Assembly: GCF_014280235.1 (NCBI RefSeq)
Contig: NZ_CP047940.1
Coordinates: 1,860,001 to 1,924,000 of the forward strand
Source: Cyanobium sp. NS01
GTDB taxonomy: Bacteria; Cyanobacteriota; Cyanobacteriia; PCC-6307; Cyanobiaceae
DNA: 64,000 nt
Direction: 5' to 3'
Shown: piece after piece, positions 38,837-48,670 of the stretch
How the letters are laid out: every line of letters starts with the position of its first letter
Position numbering within the stretch: the stretch's first letter is position 1
Made by a program: the position numbers and the translations under genes
Notes under the pieces: generated by a model
Database searches by the model: none
Seen by the model: only the letters and a program-made list of their open reading frames with translations
What the model was told of the DNA's origin: nothing

Positions 38837-40360
38837 ATGGCCGCCGTTCTCACCAATCCGCTGCGGGTCGGCCTGCGCCAGGAGCGGGTCATCGCGCCCC
38901 AGATCATTGTGATCTTCGGGGCCAGCGGTGACCTCACCCACCGCAAGCTGATCCCGGCCCTGTTCGAGCTGCACCGCCAGCGGCGCCTGCCCAGTGAGTT
39001 CGCCGTGCTCGGCTGCGCCCGCCGCCCCTGGAGCGACGAGGAGTTTCGCTCGCGCATGGCCAGCTCCCTCAGCGACGTGATCGCCGAGGACCCCGTCGCC
39101 TGGGAGAACTTCGCCGCCGGCCTGTTCTATGAGTCGGCCGACCTCTCCAACCCCGCCACGATCGTGACCATGGGGGAGCGGCTCGAAGCGATCGACCGGA
39201 TGCGGGCCACCCGGGGCAACCGCACCTTCTATCTCTCCGTATCGCCCGCCTTCTACGGCAGCGGCACCCGCGCCCTGGCCGCCGCCGGCCTGCTCAGCGA
39301 CAGCGAGCGCAGCCGCGTGGTGATCGAGAAGCCCTTCGGCACCGACTACCCCAGCGCCCAGGAGCTGAACCGGGTGGTGTTGAGCTGCGCCAAGGAGAAA
39401 CAGATCTTCCGGATCGACCACTACCTGGGCAAGGAGACCGTTCAGAACATCCTGGTGCTGCGCTTTGCCAACACCATCTTCGAGCCGATCTGGAACCGCA
39501 ACTACATCGCCAACGTGCAGATCACGGCCGCTGAAACCGTGGGGGTGGAAGAGCGGGCCGGCTACTACGAGACCTCAGGCGCCCTGCGGGACATGGTGCA
39601 GAACCACCTCACCCAGATGCTGGCGCTCACCACCATGGAGCCACCCGGCCGCTTCGACGCCGAGGCGATCCGCAACGAGAAGGCCAAGGTGCTGCAGGCC
39701 GCCCACCTGGCCCATGAGGATGAGCCATGGAAGTGCTGCGTGCGCGGCCAGTACAGCGCCGGTGGCAGCCGCAGCAGTCCGATTCAGGGCTACCGCGAGG
39801 AGCAGGGTGTGGATCCGAACAGCACCACCGAGACCTACGTGGCCATGAAGCTGTTCATCAACAACTGGCGCTGGCAGGGGGTGCCCTTCTACCTGCGCAC
39901 GGGCAAGCGCCTGCCCAAACGGCTCTCCGAAGTGGTGCTCACCTTCCGCAAGGCTCCGGTGCACCTGTTCGATGCCGCCGGCGGCGCCCCCACCCCCAAC
40001 CAGCTGATCCTGAGGATCCAGCCCGACGAGGGCGCCGAGATCAAGTTCGAGGTGAAGTCTCCGGGCTCCGGCATGCGCAGCCGCCCGGTGGACATGGCCT
40101 TCAGCTACGACGAGTCCTTCGGCGAGCCGAGTGATGAGGGCTACGTGCGCCTGCTCGCCGACGCCATGCTGGGGGAGCCCACCCTGTTCACCCGCAGCGA
40201 CGAAGTGGAAGCCGCCTGGAGGCTCTACACCCCGCTGATCAAATTGATCGAGGATGCGCCCTGGCAACTGCCGGTGCAGCCCTACGAGGCCCGCACCTGG
40301 GGTCCGGCCGCCGCCGACAACCTGCTGGCCGAGGACGACCTGGTGTGGCGCCGCCCCTGA
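38837..40360 (+). CDS. zwf: Glucose-6-phosphate 1-dehydrogenase
   Basis: A 507-residue enzyme that starts the oxidative pentose phosphate pathway, the main NADPH source of cyanobacteria in the dark. NADP-binding [20 protein letters not shown], active-site [13 protein letters not shown], substrate contacts [14 protein letters not shown] and [14 protein letters not shown] at 38837. Followed by its partner opcA after 69 bp, the usual cyanobacterial order. Confidence 0.98.
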   Translation: MAAVLTNPLRVGLRQERVIAPQIIVIFGASGDLTHRKLIPALFELHRQRRLPSEFAVLGCARRPWSDEEFRSRMASSLSDVIAEDPVAWENFAAGLFYESADLSNPATIVTMGERLEAIDRMRATRGNRTFYLSVSPAFYGSGTRALAAAGLLSDSERSRVVIEKPFGTDYPSAQELNRVVLSCAKEKQIFRIDHYLGKETVQNILVLRFANTIFEPIWNRNYIANVQITAAETVGVEERAGYYETSGALRDMVQNHLTQMLALTTMEPPGRFDAEAIRNEKAKVLQAAHLAHEDEPWKCCVRGQYSAGGSRSSPIQGYREEQGVDPNSTTETYVAMKLFINNWRWQGVPFYLRTGKRLPKRLSEVVLTFRKAPVHLFDAAGGAPTPNQLILRIQPDEGAEIKFEVKSPGSGMRSRPVDMAFSYDESFGEPSDEGYVRLLADAMLGEPTLFTRSDEVEAAWRLYTPLIKLIEDAPWQLPVQPYEARTWGPAAADNLLAEDDLVWRRP

Positions 40361-40429
40361 GCCCCACCCCCCGCTCAGCTGCGCCTCGCCTGTGACAGCT
40401 CCCGTTTCAGCCTCCACCGCCACCTGCTG

Positions 40430-41743
40430 ATGTCCCCCCAGCTCACGCTTCAGGTCCCCACCGCCCTGCCGCCCGCCGATGTGGCCAGCTACCTGGAGCA
40501 CCTCTGGGGAGAGGGGCTGCAGCATGCCAGCGGAGCGCCCACCTTCAGCCTGGTGGTGTACGAGCCCTCCTGGCTGCAGCAGCACCTGATCCGCACCGGC
40601 CGCATCCCTGGACCGCTCACCGGCCTGCTGGACCCCAACCTGATCGAGGCGGCCAAGGCCGCCGTGCCCGATCTGGACCTGCCCTTCAGCACCGCCGTGA
40701 TGGACCAGCGCCTGGCCTGGCGCCTGGGCCAGCAGGCCGGCAGCGCCAGCGCCGAAGACCAGCGCGGCCAGTTCGTGGACGGGGCGATCAGCGCCCACAT
40801 GCCGCGGCGCCTGATCACCCTGGCTCCCACCCTGGAGGAGTCGAGGCCGCTGGAAACCCTCGTGGCCGCCTACTGCCCCCTGCCGGAGGAGGGCGGCGGC
40901 GGCTCGGCCTGCGGCGATGTGGTGGTGCTGCGCGGCGGCCGCGAGGTGCTCAAGCAGCAGCTGGATCTGGTGCTGCCCCTGATCGCCGACGACCTGCCCT
41001 GCTGGGTGTGGTGGAACAGCAGTCTCGACGAGGCCCCCGAACTGCTGGAGGCCCTGGCACCGCCCACCAGGCGCCTGGTGGTGGACAGCTCCCTGGGCCG
41101 GCCCCGGCGCTGCATCGACCTGCTGGTGCAGCGGATCGCCGCCGGCCAGGCGGTGAACGACCTCAACTGGCTGCGGCTGCGCACCTGGCGTGAATCCCTG
41201 GCGATGGTGTTCGATCCGCCCTCACGCCGCAATGCCCTCGACCACGTGGTGCAGCTGGACATCGATGTGGAGGGCGACCACCCGCTGAAGGGGTTGCTGC
41301 TGGCGGCCTGGCTGGCCGACCGGCTCGGCTGGGAGCTGGTGGAGTCCTACGCCGTGCCCGTGGACGGCTGCGGCAGCGGCGCCCATGAAGAGGGGATCGG
41401 CGCCGAGTTCCGCCGCAGGGATGGCTCGCCGGTGCAGTTCCGGCTGATGCCTGTGCCGGTGGGCAGCCCCAAGATCCATCCCGGCGCCCTGGTGGGCCTG
41501 CGCCTGATCTGTGCACCGGAGGGGCGGCCGCCCCTGTGCGTGATCCTCTGCTCCGAATCCGGGGGCTGCATGCGCCTGGAGGCCGGAGGCATGGCCTCGA
41601 TGGAACTCGAGGAAGACGTGGTGCCGCTCCCCAACGAGAGCGAGGAAGAAGAGCTGGCCCGGCTGCTCTCGGGCGGCCACGACACCACCAACCCGCTGCT
41701 GGCGGCAGCGGCGCCGATCGCCGCCCGGCTGCTGCCCGCCTGA
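40430..41743 (+). CDS. opcA: Glucose-6-phosphate dehydrogenase assembly/activator protein OpcA
   Basis: A 437-residue OpcA protein, which promotes G6PDH oligomerisation and activity. It contains the recognisable RLITLAPTLEESRPLETLVAAYCP, PCWVWWNSSLDEAPELLEAL, VNDLNWLRLRTWRESLAMVFD and ADRLGWEL segments. ATG at 40430. Ends with an acidic, low-complexity stretch before ARLLPA. The cobB GTG begins one base after its stop. Confidence 0.95.
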   Translation: MSPQLTLQVPTALPPADVASYLEHLWGEGLQHASGAPTFSLVVYEPSWLQQHLIRTGRIPGPLTGLLDPNLIEAAKAAVPDLDLPFSTAVMDQRLAWRLGQQAGSASAEDQRGQFVDGAISAHMPRRLITLAPTLEESRPLETLVAAYCPLPEEGGGGSACGDVVVLRGGREVLKQQLDLVLPLIADDLPCWVWWNSSLDEAPELLEALAPPTRRLVVDSSLGRPRRCIDLLVQRIAAGQAVNDLNWLRLRTWRESLAMVFDPPSRRNALDHVVQLDIDVEGDHPLKGLLLAAWLADRLGWELVESYAVPVDGCGSGAHEEGIGAEFRRRDGSPVQFRLMPVPVGSPKIHPGALVGLRLICAPEGRPPLCVILCSESGGCMRLEAGGMASMELEEDVVPLPNESEEEELARLLSGGHDTTNPLLAAAAPIAARLLPA

Positions 41744-41744
41744 G

Positions 41745-43214
41745 GTGCCCTGTCTGATCGCCGCACCCAGCAGCGGCAGCGGCAAGACCCTGCTGAGTGT
41801 GAGCCTGGCCGCCCTGGCCCGCAGCCGGGGCCTGCGGCTGCAGCCCTTCAAGGTGGGGCCCGATTACCTCGATCCGCAGCTGCTCAGCCGGGTGAGCGGC
41901 CTGCCCTGCCGCAACCTCGACCCGCTGCTCTGCGGTGAGCGCTGGCTGCAGGACAGCTTCCAGTGGCATGGCAGCCGGGCCGACCTGGCCCTGGTGGAGG
42001 GGGTGATGGGCCTGTTCGATGGTCGGGGGTCGAGCAGCGAGGGCAGCTCCGCGGCGGTGGCGGCCCTGCTGGATCTGCCCGTGGTGCTGGTGGTGGAGGC
42101 CTCCCGCCAGGCCGGCTCCCTGGCGGCCCTGGTGCGGGGCTTCCGCGACCACGGCCCGCCCCCGGTGCGGCTCGCCGGCGTGGTGCTCAACCGCGTGGGC
42201 AGTGCGCGGCACCGTCAGCTGCTGGCCGAGGCCCTGGAGGCGATCGAGGTGCCGCTGCTGGGGGTGCTGCCCAGCGAGGAGGCCCTGGAGTGGCCCTCGC
42301 GCCATCTGGGGCTGCTGACGCCCGATGAAATTCCGGACCTGCCGGAACGCGAGCGGGCCTGGTCCGCCCTGGCGGAACGCCATCTCGATCTCGACCAGCT
42401 CTGGCCCCTGCTGGCTCCGGTGCAGCCCCTGGCCAGGGCGGTGGATCCGATCGCCACCCTCGTGGCCTCCGAGCCCGCCCGCTCTCGGCTGCAACAGCCA
42501 GGCGCCACCTCGCCAGAGCCGCTGCCGATCGCCGTGGCCAGGGATGCCGCCTTTCACTTCGGCTACCCGGAGGCCGAGGAGCTGCTGCGCGCCTGGGGCC
42601 TCGAACCCCTGCCCTGGAGTCCCCTGGCCGATCAGTCGCTGCCGCCAGGCTGCCGGGCGGTGCTGCTGCCGGGGGGCTACCCGGAACTGCACGCGGAGGC
42701 CCTGGCCGCCAGCCGGCGCAGCCTCACCTCGCTGCGCCAGGCCGCCGCGGCCGGGATCCCGATCGCCGCCGAGTGCGGTGGGCTGCTGCTGCTGGGCCGG
42801 AGCCTGCTGGATCCCCAGGGCCGCTCCCATGCGATGGCGGGAGTGCTGCCCTTTTCGGCCGCTCGCGGCAGCCTCAGCCTCGGCTACCGCGAGGCCACGG
42901 CCCACACCGATGGACTGCTGGTGCGCCGCGGCGAACGGCTGCGCGGCCACGAGTTCCATCGCTGGCAGCTCCAGGATGTGGCCGACTCCGGCCCTTTATG
43001 GCAGCTTGAAGGCTGGGGTTGTCCGAGCCGGAGCGAAGGATGGTCAACAGCAACGCTGCACGCCAGCTGGCTGCATCTCCACTGGGCTGGCTGCCCGGCG
43101 ATTCCCGCCCGGATCGCCGCCGCAGCCTCGAACGCCGTGCCGGTGCCGACCAGCGCCGCTTCATTCACCCTGGCGAACAGCCCCAGGGAATCGCCCTTGA
43201 GCGCTGGCGGCTGA
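41745..43214 (+). CDS. cobB: Cobyrinate a,c-diamide synthase
   Basis: A 489-residue glutamine-dependent amidotransferase (CobB/CbiA) of B12 synthesis. P-loop APSSGSGKTLLSVSLAALAR, RGLRLQPFKVGPDYLDPQ, LVEGVMGLFDGR, and a C-terminal glutaminase-like domain with LLPGGYPELHAEAL and the nucleophile Cys in IAAECGGLLLLGR, then REATAHTD and RGHEFHRWQ. The last ~28 residues look like an extension overlapped by the acylphosphatase frame. GTG start. Pairs functionally with cbiT at 17219. Confidence 0.94.
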   Translation: MPCLIAAPSSGSGKTLLSVSLAALARSRGLRLQPFKVGPDYLDPQLLSRVSGLPCRNLDPLLCGERWLQDSFQWHGSRADLALVEGVMGLFDGRGSSSEGSSAAVAALLDLPVVLVVEASRQAGSLAALVRGFRDHGPPPVRLAGVVLNRVGSARHRQLLAEALEAIEVPLLGVLPSEEALEWPSRHLGLLTPDEIPDLPERERAWSALAERHLDLDQLWPLLAPVQPLARAVDPIATLVASEPARSRLQQPGATSPEPLPIAVARDAAFHFGYPEAEELLRAWGLEPLPWSPLADQSLPPGCRAVLLPGGYPELHAEALAASRRSLTSLRQAAAAGIPIAAECGGLLLLGRSLLDPQGRSHAMAGVLPFSAARGSLSLGYREATAHTDGLLVRRGERLRGHEFHRWQLQDVADSGPLWQLEGWGCPSRSEGWSTATLHASWLHLHWAGCPAIPARIAAAASNAVPVPTSAASFTLANSPRESPLSAGG

Positions 43215-43465
43215 CCGTGGAAGGGAAGGTGCAGGGTGTGGGCTACCGGGCGGCCTGCTGCCGCCAGGCCCAGAGCCTCGGCCTGGCGGGCTGGGTGCGC
43301 AACCGCTCCGACGGCCGGGTGGAGCTGGAGGCCGAGGGCAGTGCTGAGCAGCTGCAGGCCCTGAGGCTCTGGTGTGAACGGGGCCCGTCCCTGGCCAGGG
43401 TGGGGCGGGTGACGACCCTGCCGATCGGCCTCACCGGCACCGACTGGTTTGAGGTGCTGTCCTGA
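43040..43465 (+). CDS. Acylphosphatase, with a long overlap into cobB
   Basis: The last ~90 residues are a complete acylphosphatase: RLTVEGKVQGVGYRAACCRQ with the phosphate-binding Arg, and LAGWVRNRSDGRVELEAEGS with the catalytic Asn. The enzyme hydrolyses acyl phosphates. The domain proper begins near 43199, but no ATG, GTG or TTG lies just before it in frame. The nearest in-frame ATG is 43040, which gives a 141-residue protein overlapping cobB by 175 bases in another frame. Either a basic N-terminal extension is translated or a rare start codon is used. Confidence 0.72.
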   Translation: MVNSNAARQLAASPLGWLPGDSRPDRRRSLERRAGADQRRFIHPGEQPQGIALERWRLTVEGKVQGVGYRAACCRQAQSLGLAGWVRNRSDGRVELEAEGSAEQLQALRLWCERGPSLARVGRVTTLPIGLTGTDWFEVLS

Positions 43466-43485
43466 CCAACCTCACCACGGGGCAC

Positions 43486-44160
43486 TTGCTGGGGGAACTC
43501 TCGGCCTTCGGGCTGGCCCTGGCCATCTCACCCCTGCACATCGGCTTGCTGCTGCTGCTGCTGCTCGGCGAACGCCCCCGGCTGCGGGGCGTGGGCTTCG
43601 TGCTGGCCTGGTGGGCCACCAGCGCCCTGGTGGTGGCCGCCCTGCTCACGGTGGGCCATGGGCTGCTGCTCACCATGGAGAAGGGCACGGCCCACCGCAC
43701 CGGCCTCGACCTGCTGGCCGCCGGGGCCCTGCTGGCCCTGGGCCTGAAGGAGCTGCTCAACCGCGGCGAAGAGAACGCTCCGCCTGGCTGGGCCGACAAG
43801 CTGGAGCGCTTCTGCGCCCTGCCCCTGCCCCTGCTGCTGGCCCTGAGCATCGGGTTGCAGATCATCAGCCCGGACGATCTGTTCCTGTTTGCCAAGACCG
43901 CCGGCAGCCTGCTGGAGGCGGGCCTGGCGCCGGGCCAGGAGGTGGTGGGCACGCTGCTGTTCAGCCTCACCAGCAGCCTGCTGCTGCTGCTGCCGCTGCT
44001 GGCCCTGCTGCTGCTGGGCAGCGAGCGGGTGCTGCCGCTGCTGCGGGGAGGCAAGGCCTGGCTGCTGGCCCGGGGCGATGCTCTGGTGGGACTGGTGAGC
44101 CTGGGCCTGGCGCTCTACCTGGGCTGGCAGGGGATCGAGGGGCTGCAGCTCAGCCTTTAG
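43486..44160 (+). CDS. GAP/LysE-like multi-pass membrane protein
   Basis: A 224-residue, very hydrophobic protein with about six membrane helices: SAFGLALAISPLHIGLLLLL, GVGFVLAWWATSALVVAALL, LLAAGALLALGLKELL, LPLLLALSIGLQIISPDDLF and two at the C-terminus. The S-P-x-H/x-I first helix and central ISPDDLF recall the GAP (Sap) and LysE exporter superfamily. Cargo unknown. Start uncertain (TTG at 43486). Convergent with the helicase gene, overlapping 4 bases. Confidence 0.62.
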   Translation: MLGELSAFGLALAISPLHIGLLLLLLLGERPRLRGVGFVLAWWATSALVVAALLTVGHGLLLTMEKGTAHRTGLDLLAAGALLALGLKELLNRGEENAPPGWADKLERFCALPLPLLLALSIGLQIISPDDLFLFAKTAGSLLEAGLAPGQEVVGTLLFSLTSSLLLLLPLLALLLLGSERVLPLLRGGKAWLLARGDALVGLVSLGLALYLGWQGIEGLQLSL

Positions 44161-45677
44161 GAGCTGGAGAGCCACTGCTGCCAGAGCCGGGCATCCCCGC
44201 CACCTCTACCGCCACCACCACCACCGCCACCGCCGGCCACCAGGGCCACCCGCTGGCTGGCGCGGCTCACCGCCACGTAGAGCAGCTGGCGCCGCAGCAG
44301 CGGATCCCCAGGCCAGAACACGTCGCCATCCACGAACACCTCGGAGAAGGTGCTGCCCTGGCTGCGGTGCACGGTGAGCACGGCGGCCGGACCGAGTGCG
44401 GCGAAGGCATCCCGCAGCAGAAAGAAGCGGCGCCACAGGGCGCGGCCCGCCTGCTTGTCGGCGCTGCGGGCCTGCTGCCGCAACGTGGCCAGCACCTGCT
44501 CGATGGCGGCGCGGCCGGCCGTGCCGAGCGGGGGCAGCAGGCGCAGGTTGAACTGGCTGTCGCCGCTGTCCACCGCCGCCATCAGGGTGTCCACCACGGG
44601 CACCGCCAGACCCCCGCCCAGATCGGCCGAGCTGAGGCCGAACTCACCCAGATCACAGCGCTCCGGCGTCACGTCGCGCACCAGCAGCTCCCGGTTGGAG
44701 CCGAGCACCATGTCGGGCTCCTCGGCGGCCTCATCGCCCTCGCGGCAGGCCGGCGCCATCACGGCGCTGCGGGTGATCAGCACCTCGCCGGGCAGCACCG
44801 GCAGCTGGTCGGCCATGGCGCCATGCAGGGCGCGGCGGGCGATCGGCACCAGCTGCTCCAGGGAGCGATTCGTGTAACAGAGGATGCGGGCCAGATCGGG
44901 GTTGTCGGTGGCGGCGCTGCGGCGCAGGGCGTCCTGGGCCGCCTCCAGCCACTGCTGGCGGGGCAGCAGCGCCACCTCCCCCACCGCCGTGCGCACGGGC
45001 GGCAGGGCGGGGGGCTGGCGCGCGGGCAGCCGCTGCTCCCGGATGCCCTGCGCCAGCTGCAGCACCGGCCCCTGATGGCGCACCACCTCGGTGAGCTCCG
45101 CCGAAGCGGCCCGCCCCAGGCTGAACACGGGGCTGCAGGGCTCCCCCACCGGCGGCAACTGGGCCGGATCGCCCACGAACACCAGGCGGGTGCCGAAGGG
45201 ATGGGCGCAGCGCAGGCTGATCTCCAGCAGGGTGCTGTCCACCATCGAGGCCTCATCCACCAGCACCAGGCCCAGGTGCTCGAGGGCCGCGGCGGTCTGC
45301 TCGGTTTCCTCGCAGCGCTCCCGGTCGCCCTGCCGCTTCAGGCGCAGGCGCAGCAGGCGGTGGATGGTGGAGGGGTACCAGGTGGGCTGGAGGGCGGCCC
45401 GGCCCAGGTGGTGGCGCAGCACGCCCACCGCCTTGTGGGTGGGGGCCACCACGGTCCAGCAGAGCTGCTGGGCCTCCACCAGTTGCAGGAACGCCATCGA
45501 GAGGAAGGTCTTGCCAGTGCCGGCGTAGCCGCTGAGCACAAAGGGCCGGCCCTCTGCCGGCTCGGCCAGCCAGGCGGCGAAGGCCGTGCAGGCCGCCTGT
45601 TGCCCCGCCGTGAACACGGTGCCAGGGACCGGCGGCTCAGCCGGGGCGGGAGGCTGGCTCAACCGAGCCCAAGCCAC
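44157..45677 (-). CDS. Dda/RecD-like superfamily 1B DNA helicase
   Basis: A 506-residue helicase. Motif I GYAGTGKTFLSMAFLQ, Ia TVVAPTHKAVGVL, II VLVDEASMVDSTLLE, III VFVGDPAQLPPVG, IV region CYTNRSLEQLV, V LTVHRSQGSTFSEVFVD and VI QLLYVAVSRASQRVALV. The family unwinds 5'-3' in repair or replication restart. No RecB/RecC partner is seen, so it is a stand-alone protein. Near the C-terminus a run of glycines (GGGGGGGGGRGGG) follows motif VI. It overlaps the PAP2-like gene by 19 bases. Confidence 0.9.
   Translation of the reverse strand: MAWARLSQPPAPAEPPVPGTVFTAGQQAACTAFAAWLAEPAEGRPFVLSGYAGTGKTFLSMAFLQLVEAQQLCWTVVAPTHKAVGVLRHHLGRAALQPTWYPSTIHRLLRLRLKRQGDRERCEETEQTAAALEHLGLVLVDEASMVDSTLLEISLRCAHPFGTRLVFVGDPAQLPPVGEPCSPVFSLGRAASAELTEVVRHQGPVLQLAQGIREQRLPARQPPALPPVRTAVGEVALLPRQQWLEAAQDALRRSAATDNPDLARILCYTNRSLEQLVPIARRALHGAMADQLPVLPGEVLITRSAVMAPACREGDEAAEEPDMVLGSNRELLVRDVTPERCDLGEFGLSSADLGGGLAVPVVDTLMAAVDSGDSQFNLRLLPPLGTAGRAAIEQVLATLRQQARSADKQAGRALWRRFFLLRDAFAALGPAAVLTVHRSQGSTFSEVFVDGDVFWPGDPLLRRQLLYVAVSRASQRVALVAGGGGGGGGGRGGGDARLWQQWLSSS
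44196..44238. repeat. Trinucleotide (CCA/CCG)n tract in the helicase gene
   Basis: An imperfect run of CCA, CCG and CCT triplets, read on the minus strand as GGN codons for the glycine run near the helicase C-terminus. Such tracts can change length by slippage in steps of one codon. Confidence 0.7.
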
Positions 45678-46234
45678 ACACCCCAGGCGTGGGCCAACTC
45701 CAGGGGCGAGCCCAGCAGCACCAGCCCGGGCAGAGCGATCGCCGGGCCCAGCAGGCTGCCCACCAGCACCTCCAGGCGGGTGTGGCCGAGGTTTTCCTTA
45801 AGCGGTCTGCGGCTCGGGGTTGGGCTCAGTGTTGAGGAATCGGCATCGGCGCTGCCGGGCTCAGGCGGCCAGAGCGCCTCGGGCAGCTGGTTGACCCGCC
45901 CGGCGGTGAGCCCGGCGGCCCGCCGTACCCCGGAGGCGTCGTAGAGCACCACGAAGCAGAGCGCGGCCGCCAGGGCGAACAGCGGATCGGCAAAGCCCTG
46001 CTGCCAGCCCAGCGCCGCCGTGGTGCCCGTGAGCAGGGCGGAATGGCTGGAGGGCATGCCGCCCGTTTCGAGCAGCACGGCCGGGCGCCAGCGCCGGTGC
46101 AGCACCAGCTCGATCACCAGCTTGGACGCCTGGGCCAGCCCGCAGGCCACCAGCCCCCACCAGAGGGTGCTGTTGGCGAGCAGGGCCGCCAGGGGCTGGG
46201 CATCGTGGAGCGCCGCCAGAGGCATCTCCATCAT
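45659..46234 (-). CDS. Divergent PAP2-family membrane protein (YuiD/DUF212 type)
   Basis: A 191-residue membrane protein. Conserved [41 protein letters not shown] and [18 protein letters not shown], then [21 protein letters not shown]. The PSSH and GHT-LEV blocks are remnants of the PAP2 phosphatase signature, so a lipid-phosphate role is possible but unproved. It overlaps crtE's stop (ATGA), suggesting an isoprenoid link. Confidence 0.85.
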   Translation of the reverse strand: MMEMPLAALHDAQPLAALLANSTLWWGLVACGLAQASKLVIELVLHRRWRPAVLLETGGMPSSHSALLTGTTAALGWQQGFADPLFALAAALCFVVLYDASGVRRAAGLTAGRVNQLPEALWPPEPGSADADSSTLSPTPSRRPLKENLGHTRLEVLVGSLLGPAIALPGLVLLGSPLELAHAWGVWLGLG

Positions 46235-47187
46235 CGGTCGCGGCTGGTGATGTAGTCGGCGAGGGCGAGCAGGGGGGCTGCCTGGCCCTCGGCAGCGAAG
46301 GGCTCCAGGGCGGCCTTGGCAGCGGCCACCAGGGCTTCCGCCCGCTGGCGCGACTCCTCGAGCCCCAGCAGCTTGGGATAGGTGGTCTTGTCGGCGGTGA
46401 GATCCTTGCCGGCGGTCTTGCCGAGCACGTCGCTGCTGGCGGTGACATCGAGGATGTCGTCGATGATCTGGAAGGCGAGGCCGATGCCGCGGGCGTAGGT
46501 GCGGAGGGCCCCGAGCAGGGCTGCGGGAGCGCCGGCGATCAGGGCGCCGCTGAGCACGCAGGCCCGCAGCAGGGCGCCGGTCTTGTGCAGGTGGATGTAC
46601 TCCAGGGTGTCAAGGTCCACGTCCTTGCCCTCACACTCCAGATCCACCACCTGGCCCCCCACCAGGCCCGGGGCACCGGAAGCCAGGCTCAGCTCGCCCA
46701 CCACCCGCAGCAGCTGCTCGGCCGGCACCTGGGGACTGCGCAGGGCGACCATCTCGAAGGCCCGGGTGAGCAGGGCGTCGCCGGCCAGGATCGCCTTGGC
46801 CTCGCCGTACACCTTGTGGTTGGTGGGCCGCCCCCGGCGCAGGTCGTCGTCGTCCATGGCCGGCAGATCGTCATGGATCAGCGACATGGTGTGGATCATC
46901 TCCAGGGCGAGGGCCGTGGGCATGGCCAGGGCGCTGTCGCCACCGGCCAGCTCACAGGCCGCCAGGCAGAGGATCGGCCGCAGCCGCTTGCCGCCCGCCA
47001 GCAGCGAGTAGCGCATCGCCTCCCGCAGCGATTCGGGTCGCTCCGGCCCCAGGGACGCCTCGAGGGCGGTCTCCACCCGCAGGCGCGTCGCCTCCAGATA
47101 GGCAGGGAAATCAAAGCTGCCCGCCTCGGGGCCTGCACCGGTGCCGTCGGCGGGGCTGCCAGGGGTCGTGCTCACCGCCGCGGTCAT
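46231..47187 (-). CDS. crtE: Geranylgeranyl diphosphate synthase
   Basis: A 318-residue trans-prenyltransferase that makes C20 GGPP for carotenoids, phytol and quinones. First Asp-rich motif [19 protein letters not shown], second [19 protein letters not shown], plus [14 protein letters not shown] at 47187 is chosen; a longer frame to 47262 has no conserved sequence. Overlaps the PAP2-like gene by 4 bases. Divergent from the ParB-like gene. Confidence 0.95.
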   Translation of the reverse strand: MTAAVSTTPGSPADGTGAGPEAGSFDFPAYLEATRLRVETALEASLGPERPESLREAMRYSLLAGGKRLRPILCLAACELAGGDSALAMPTALALEMIHTMSLIHDDLPAMDDDDLRRGRPTNHKVYGEAKAILAGDALLTRAFEMVALRSPQVPAEQLLRVVGELSLASGAPGLVGGQVVDLECEGKDVDLDTLEYIHLHKTGALLRACVLSGALIAGAPAALLGALRTYARGIGLAFQIIDDILDVTASSDVLGKTAGKDLTADKTTYPKLLGLEESRQRAEALVAAAKAALEPFAAEGQAAPLLALADYITSRDR

Positions 47188-47333
47188 GGGGAGATGGGGA
47201 CTGGGGGCGATTCTCTCAGGTGAAGCCCCATTCCCCAGGCCTGGCGGGTCCAGGCCACACACATGGCAAGACCGGTGGGACCTGCCATGCCGCTGCGGGA
47301 GACTGGAGGACGCTGTCCGATGGCTCTGCCTGC

Positions 47334-48665
47334 ATGGATCTGCCCCGCCTCCTCGAGGTCAGCACGCGCCGGCAACGGATCGCCAGTGCCGCCGCCCAGG
47401 CCGTGCGCGACCACTGGGTGACCCTGCATGACGGGGCCGTCACGATCCCGGCCGCGCCGCTGGCCCAGGAGCTGCTGGTGTACCGGGTGGACAACGGCCG
47501 GCTGCTGGCTGATCTGGAGGAGCAGCTGGGCGGCGAGCCGGGGGCCCTGGCGCGGCTGCACGCCAGCGAGGACAGCATGGAGACCCAGACCCTGCTGCAC
47601 GGGCTGCTGGTGACCAAGGCCGGCGACAGCCGCGGGCCGATCCTGCAGGAACTGCAGCGGCTCGCCGTACAGACCGAGCCACTGCTGGTGGACAACGATG
47701 GGGTGGTGATCAATGGCAACCGGCGGCTGGCGGCGATGCGCCGTCTGCTGGCCGAGGATCCGCAGCGCTACCAGCGCTTCCACACGCCGCTGGTGGCGAT
47801 CCTGCCCCCGGGCGTCAGCCGGGCCGACCTGGAGTTTCTGGAGGCGAGCCTGCAGATGGCGCCGGACACCAAGCTGGCCTACGGCTGGCTGGAGCGGCGC
47901 CTCAAGCTGCGGGAACAGCATGCTCGCCTCGGCCTGGCCGACGAATGGATCCAGGAGGCCTACCGGCTGGCCGATCCCGCCCAGCTGGAGCAGGAGCTGG
48001 CCGAGCTGGCCCTGGCCGAGACCTTTCTGGAGCAGTTCCAGAGGCAGCCGCGCCGCTATTCCAGCCTGGAGGATGCGGAGCCGTTGATCGTGGGGCTGAG
48101 CGCCCAGCTGCCCCTGCTGCCAAAGCGGCTGCGCCCCTGCTGGCAGGCGCTGGGGTTCCTGCTGATCGACCGCCGCGCTGAGCTCGATGGGGGCATGGCC
48201 AAGCACTTCCCTTTCACGGCTCCACCGGTACCGCTATTCCCCGCCGAAACGCTCTCACGGCTCGCCCAGGAGTGGGGGATGGAGCGAGAGTCCAGCGGGG
48301 ACGAGCAGAACAGCAGTCCGCTGCTGGCGGTGGCTCTGCCGCGGGCCCAGCTGCGGGCGCTGGCGGCGGTGGCGGCGGACGGACAAGGCCGCAGCACCAG
48401 GGCCAAGGAGCTGCAGGACGTGCTCGACACCCTGCGGATGCAGTGCCGGCAGGGGCAGCCCCCCCAGAGGCTGCTGATCAACCTGCGCAACAGCCGCAAG
48501 CTGCTGGCGCGGGTGACCCCCGACCAGCTGAGCGCCGAAGAGCGCAGCCGGCTGCAGGGGGAGCTGGCTGCCATCGCCGCCCAGGGCGCCCAGCTGCTGG
48601 GCGGCAAGCGCAAGAGCTCCCTGTGGAAGCGCCTGATGGGGCGGGTGCGGGGTGGGCGGCGCTGA
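47334..48665 (+). CDS. Orphan ParB/sulfiredoxin-like domain protein
   Basis: A 443-residue protein. Residues about 85-160 match the ParB N-terminal (sulfiredoxin-like) fold: a hydrophobic strand, [20 protein letters not shown] with the NGNRR box, and [21 protein letters not shown] helical region follows ([37 protein letters not shown]), then a long helical C-terminus with a basic tail ending [13 protein letters not shown]. It is not beside a parA gene or origin, so it may not be a segregation protein. ParB folds can be CTPases, nucleases or kinases. ATG at 47334. Convergent with folD. Confidence 0.72.
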   Translation: MDLPRLLEVSTRRQRIASAAAQAVRDHWVTLHDGAVTIPAAPLAQELLVYRVDNGRLLADLEEQLGGEPGALARLHASEDSMETQTLLHGLLVTKAGDSRGPILQELQRLAVQTEPLLVDNDGVVINGNRRLAAMRRLLAEDPQRYQRFHTPLVAILPPGVSRADLEFLEASLQMAPDTKLAYGWLERRLKLREQHARLGLADEWIQEAYRLADPAQLEQELAELALAETFLEQFQRQPRRYSSLEDAEPLIVGLSAQLPLLPKRLRPCWQALGFLLIDRRAELDGGMAKHFPFTAPPVPLFPAETLSRLAQEWGMERESSGDEQNSSPLLAVALPRAQLRALAAVAADGQGRSTRAKELQDVLDTLRMQCRQGQPPQRLLINLRNSRKLLARVTPDQLSAEERSRLQGELAAIAAQGAQLLGGKRKSSLWKRLMGRVRGGRR

Positions 48666-48670
48666 CCGGC

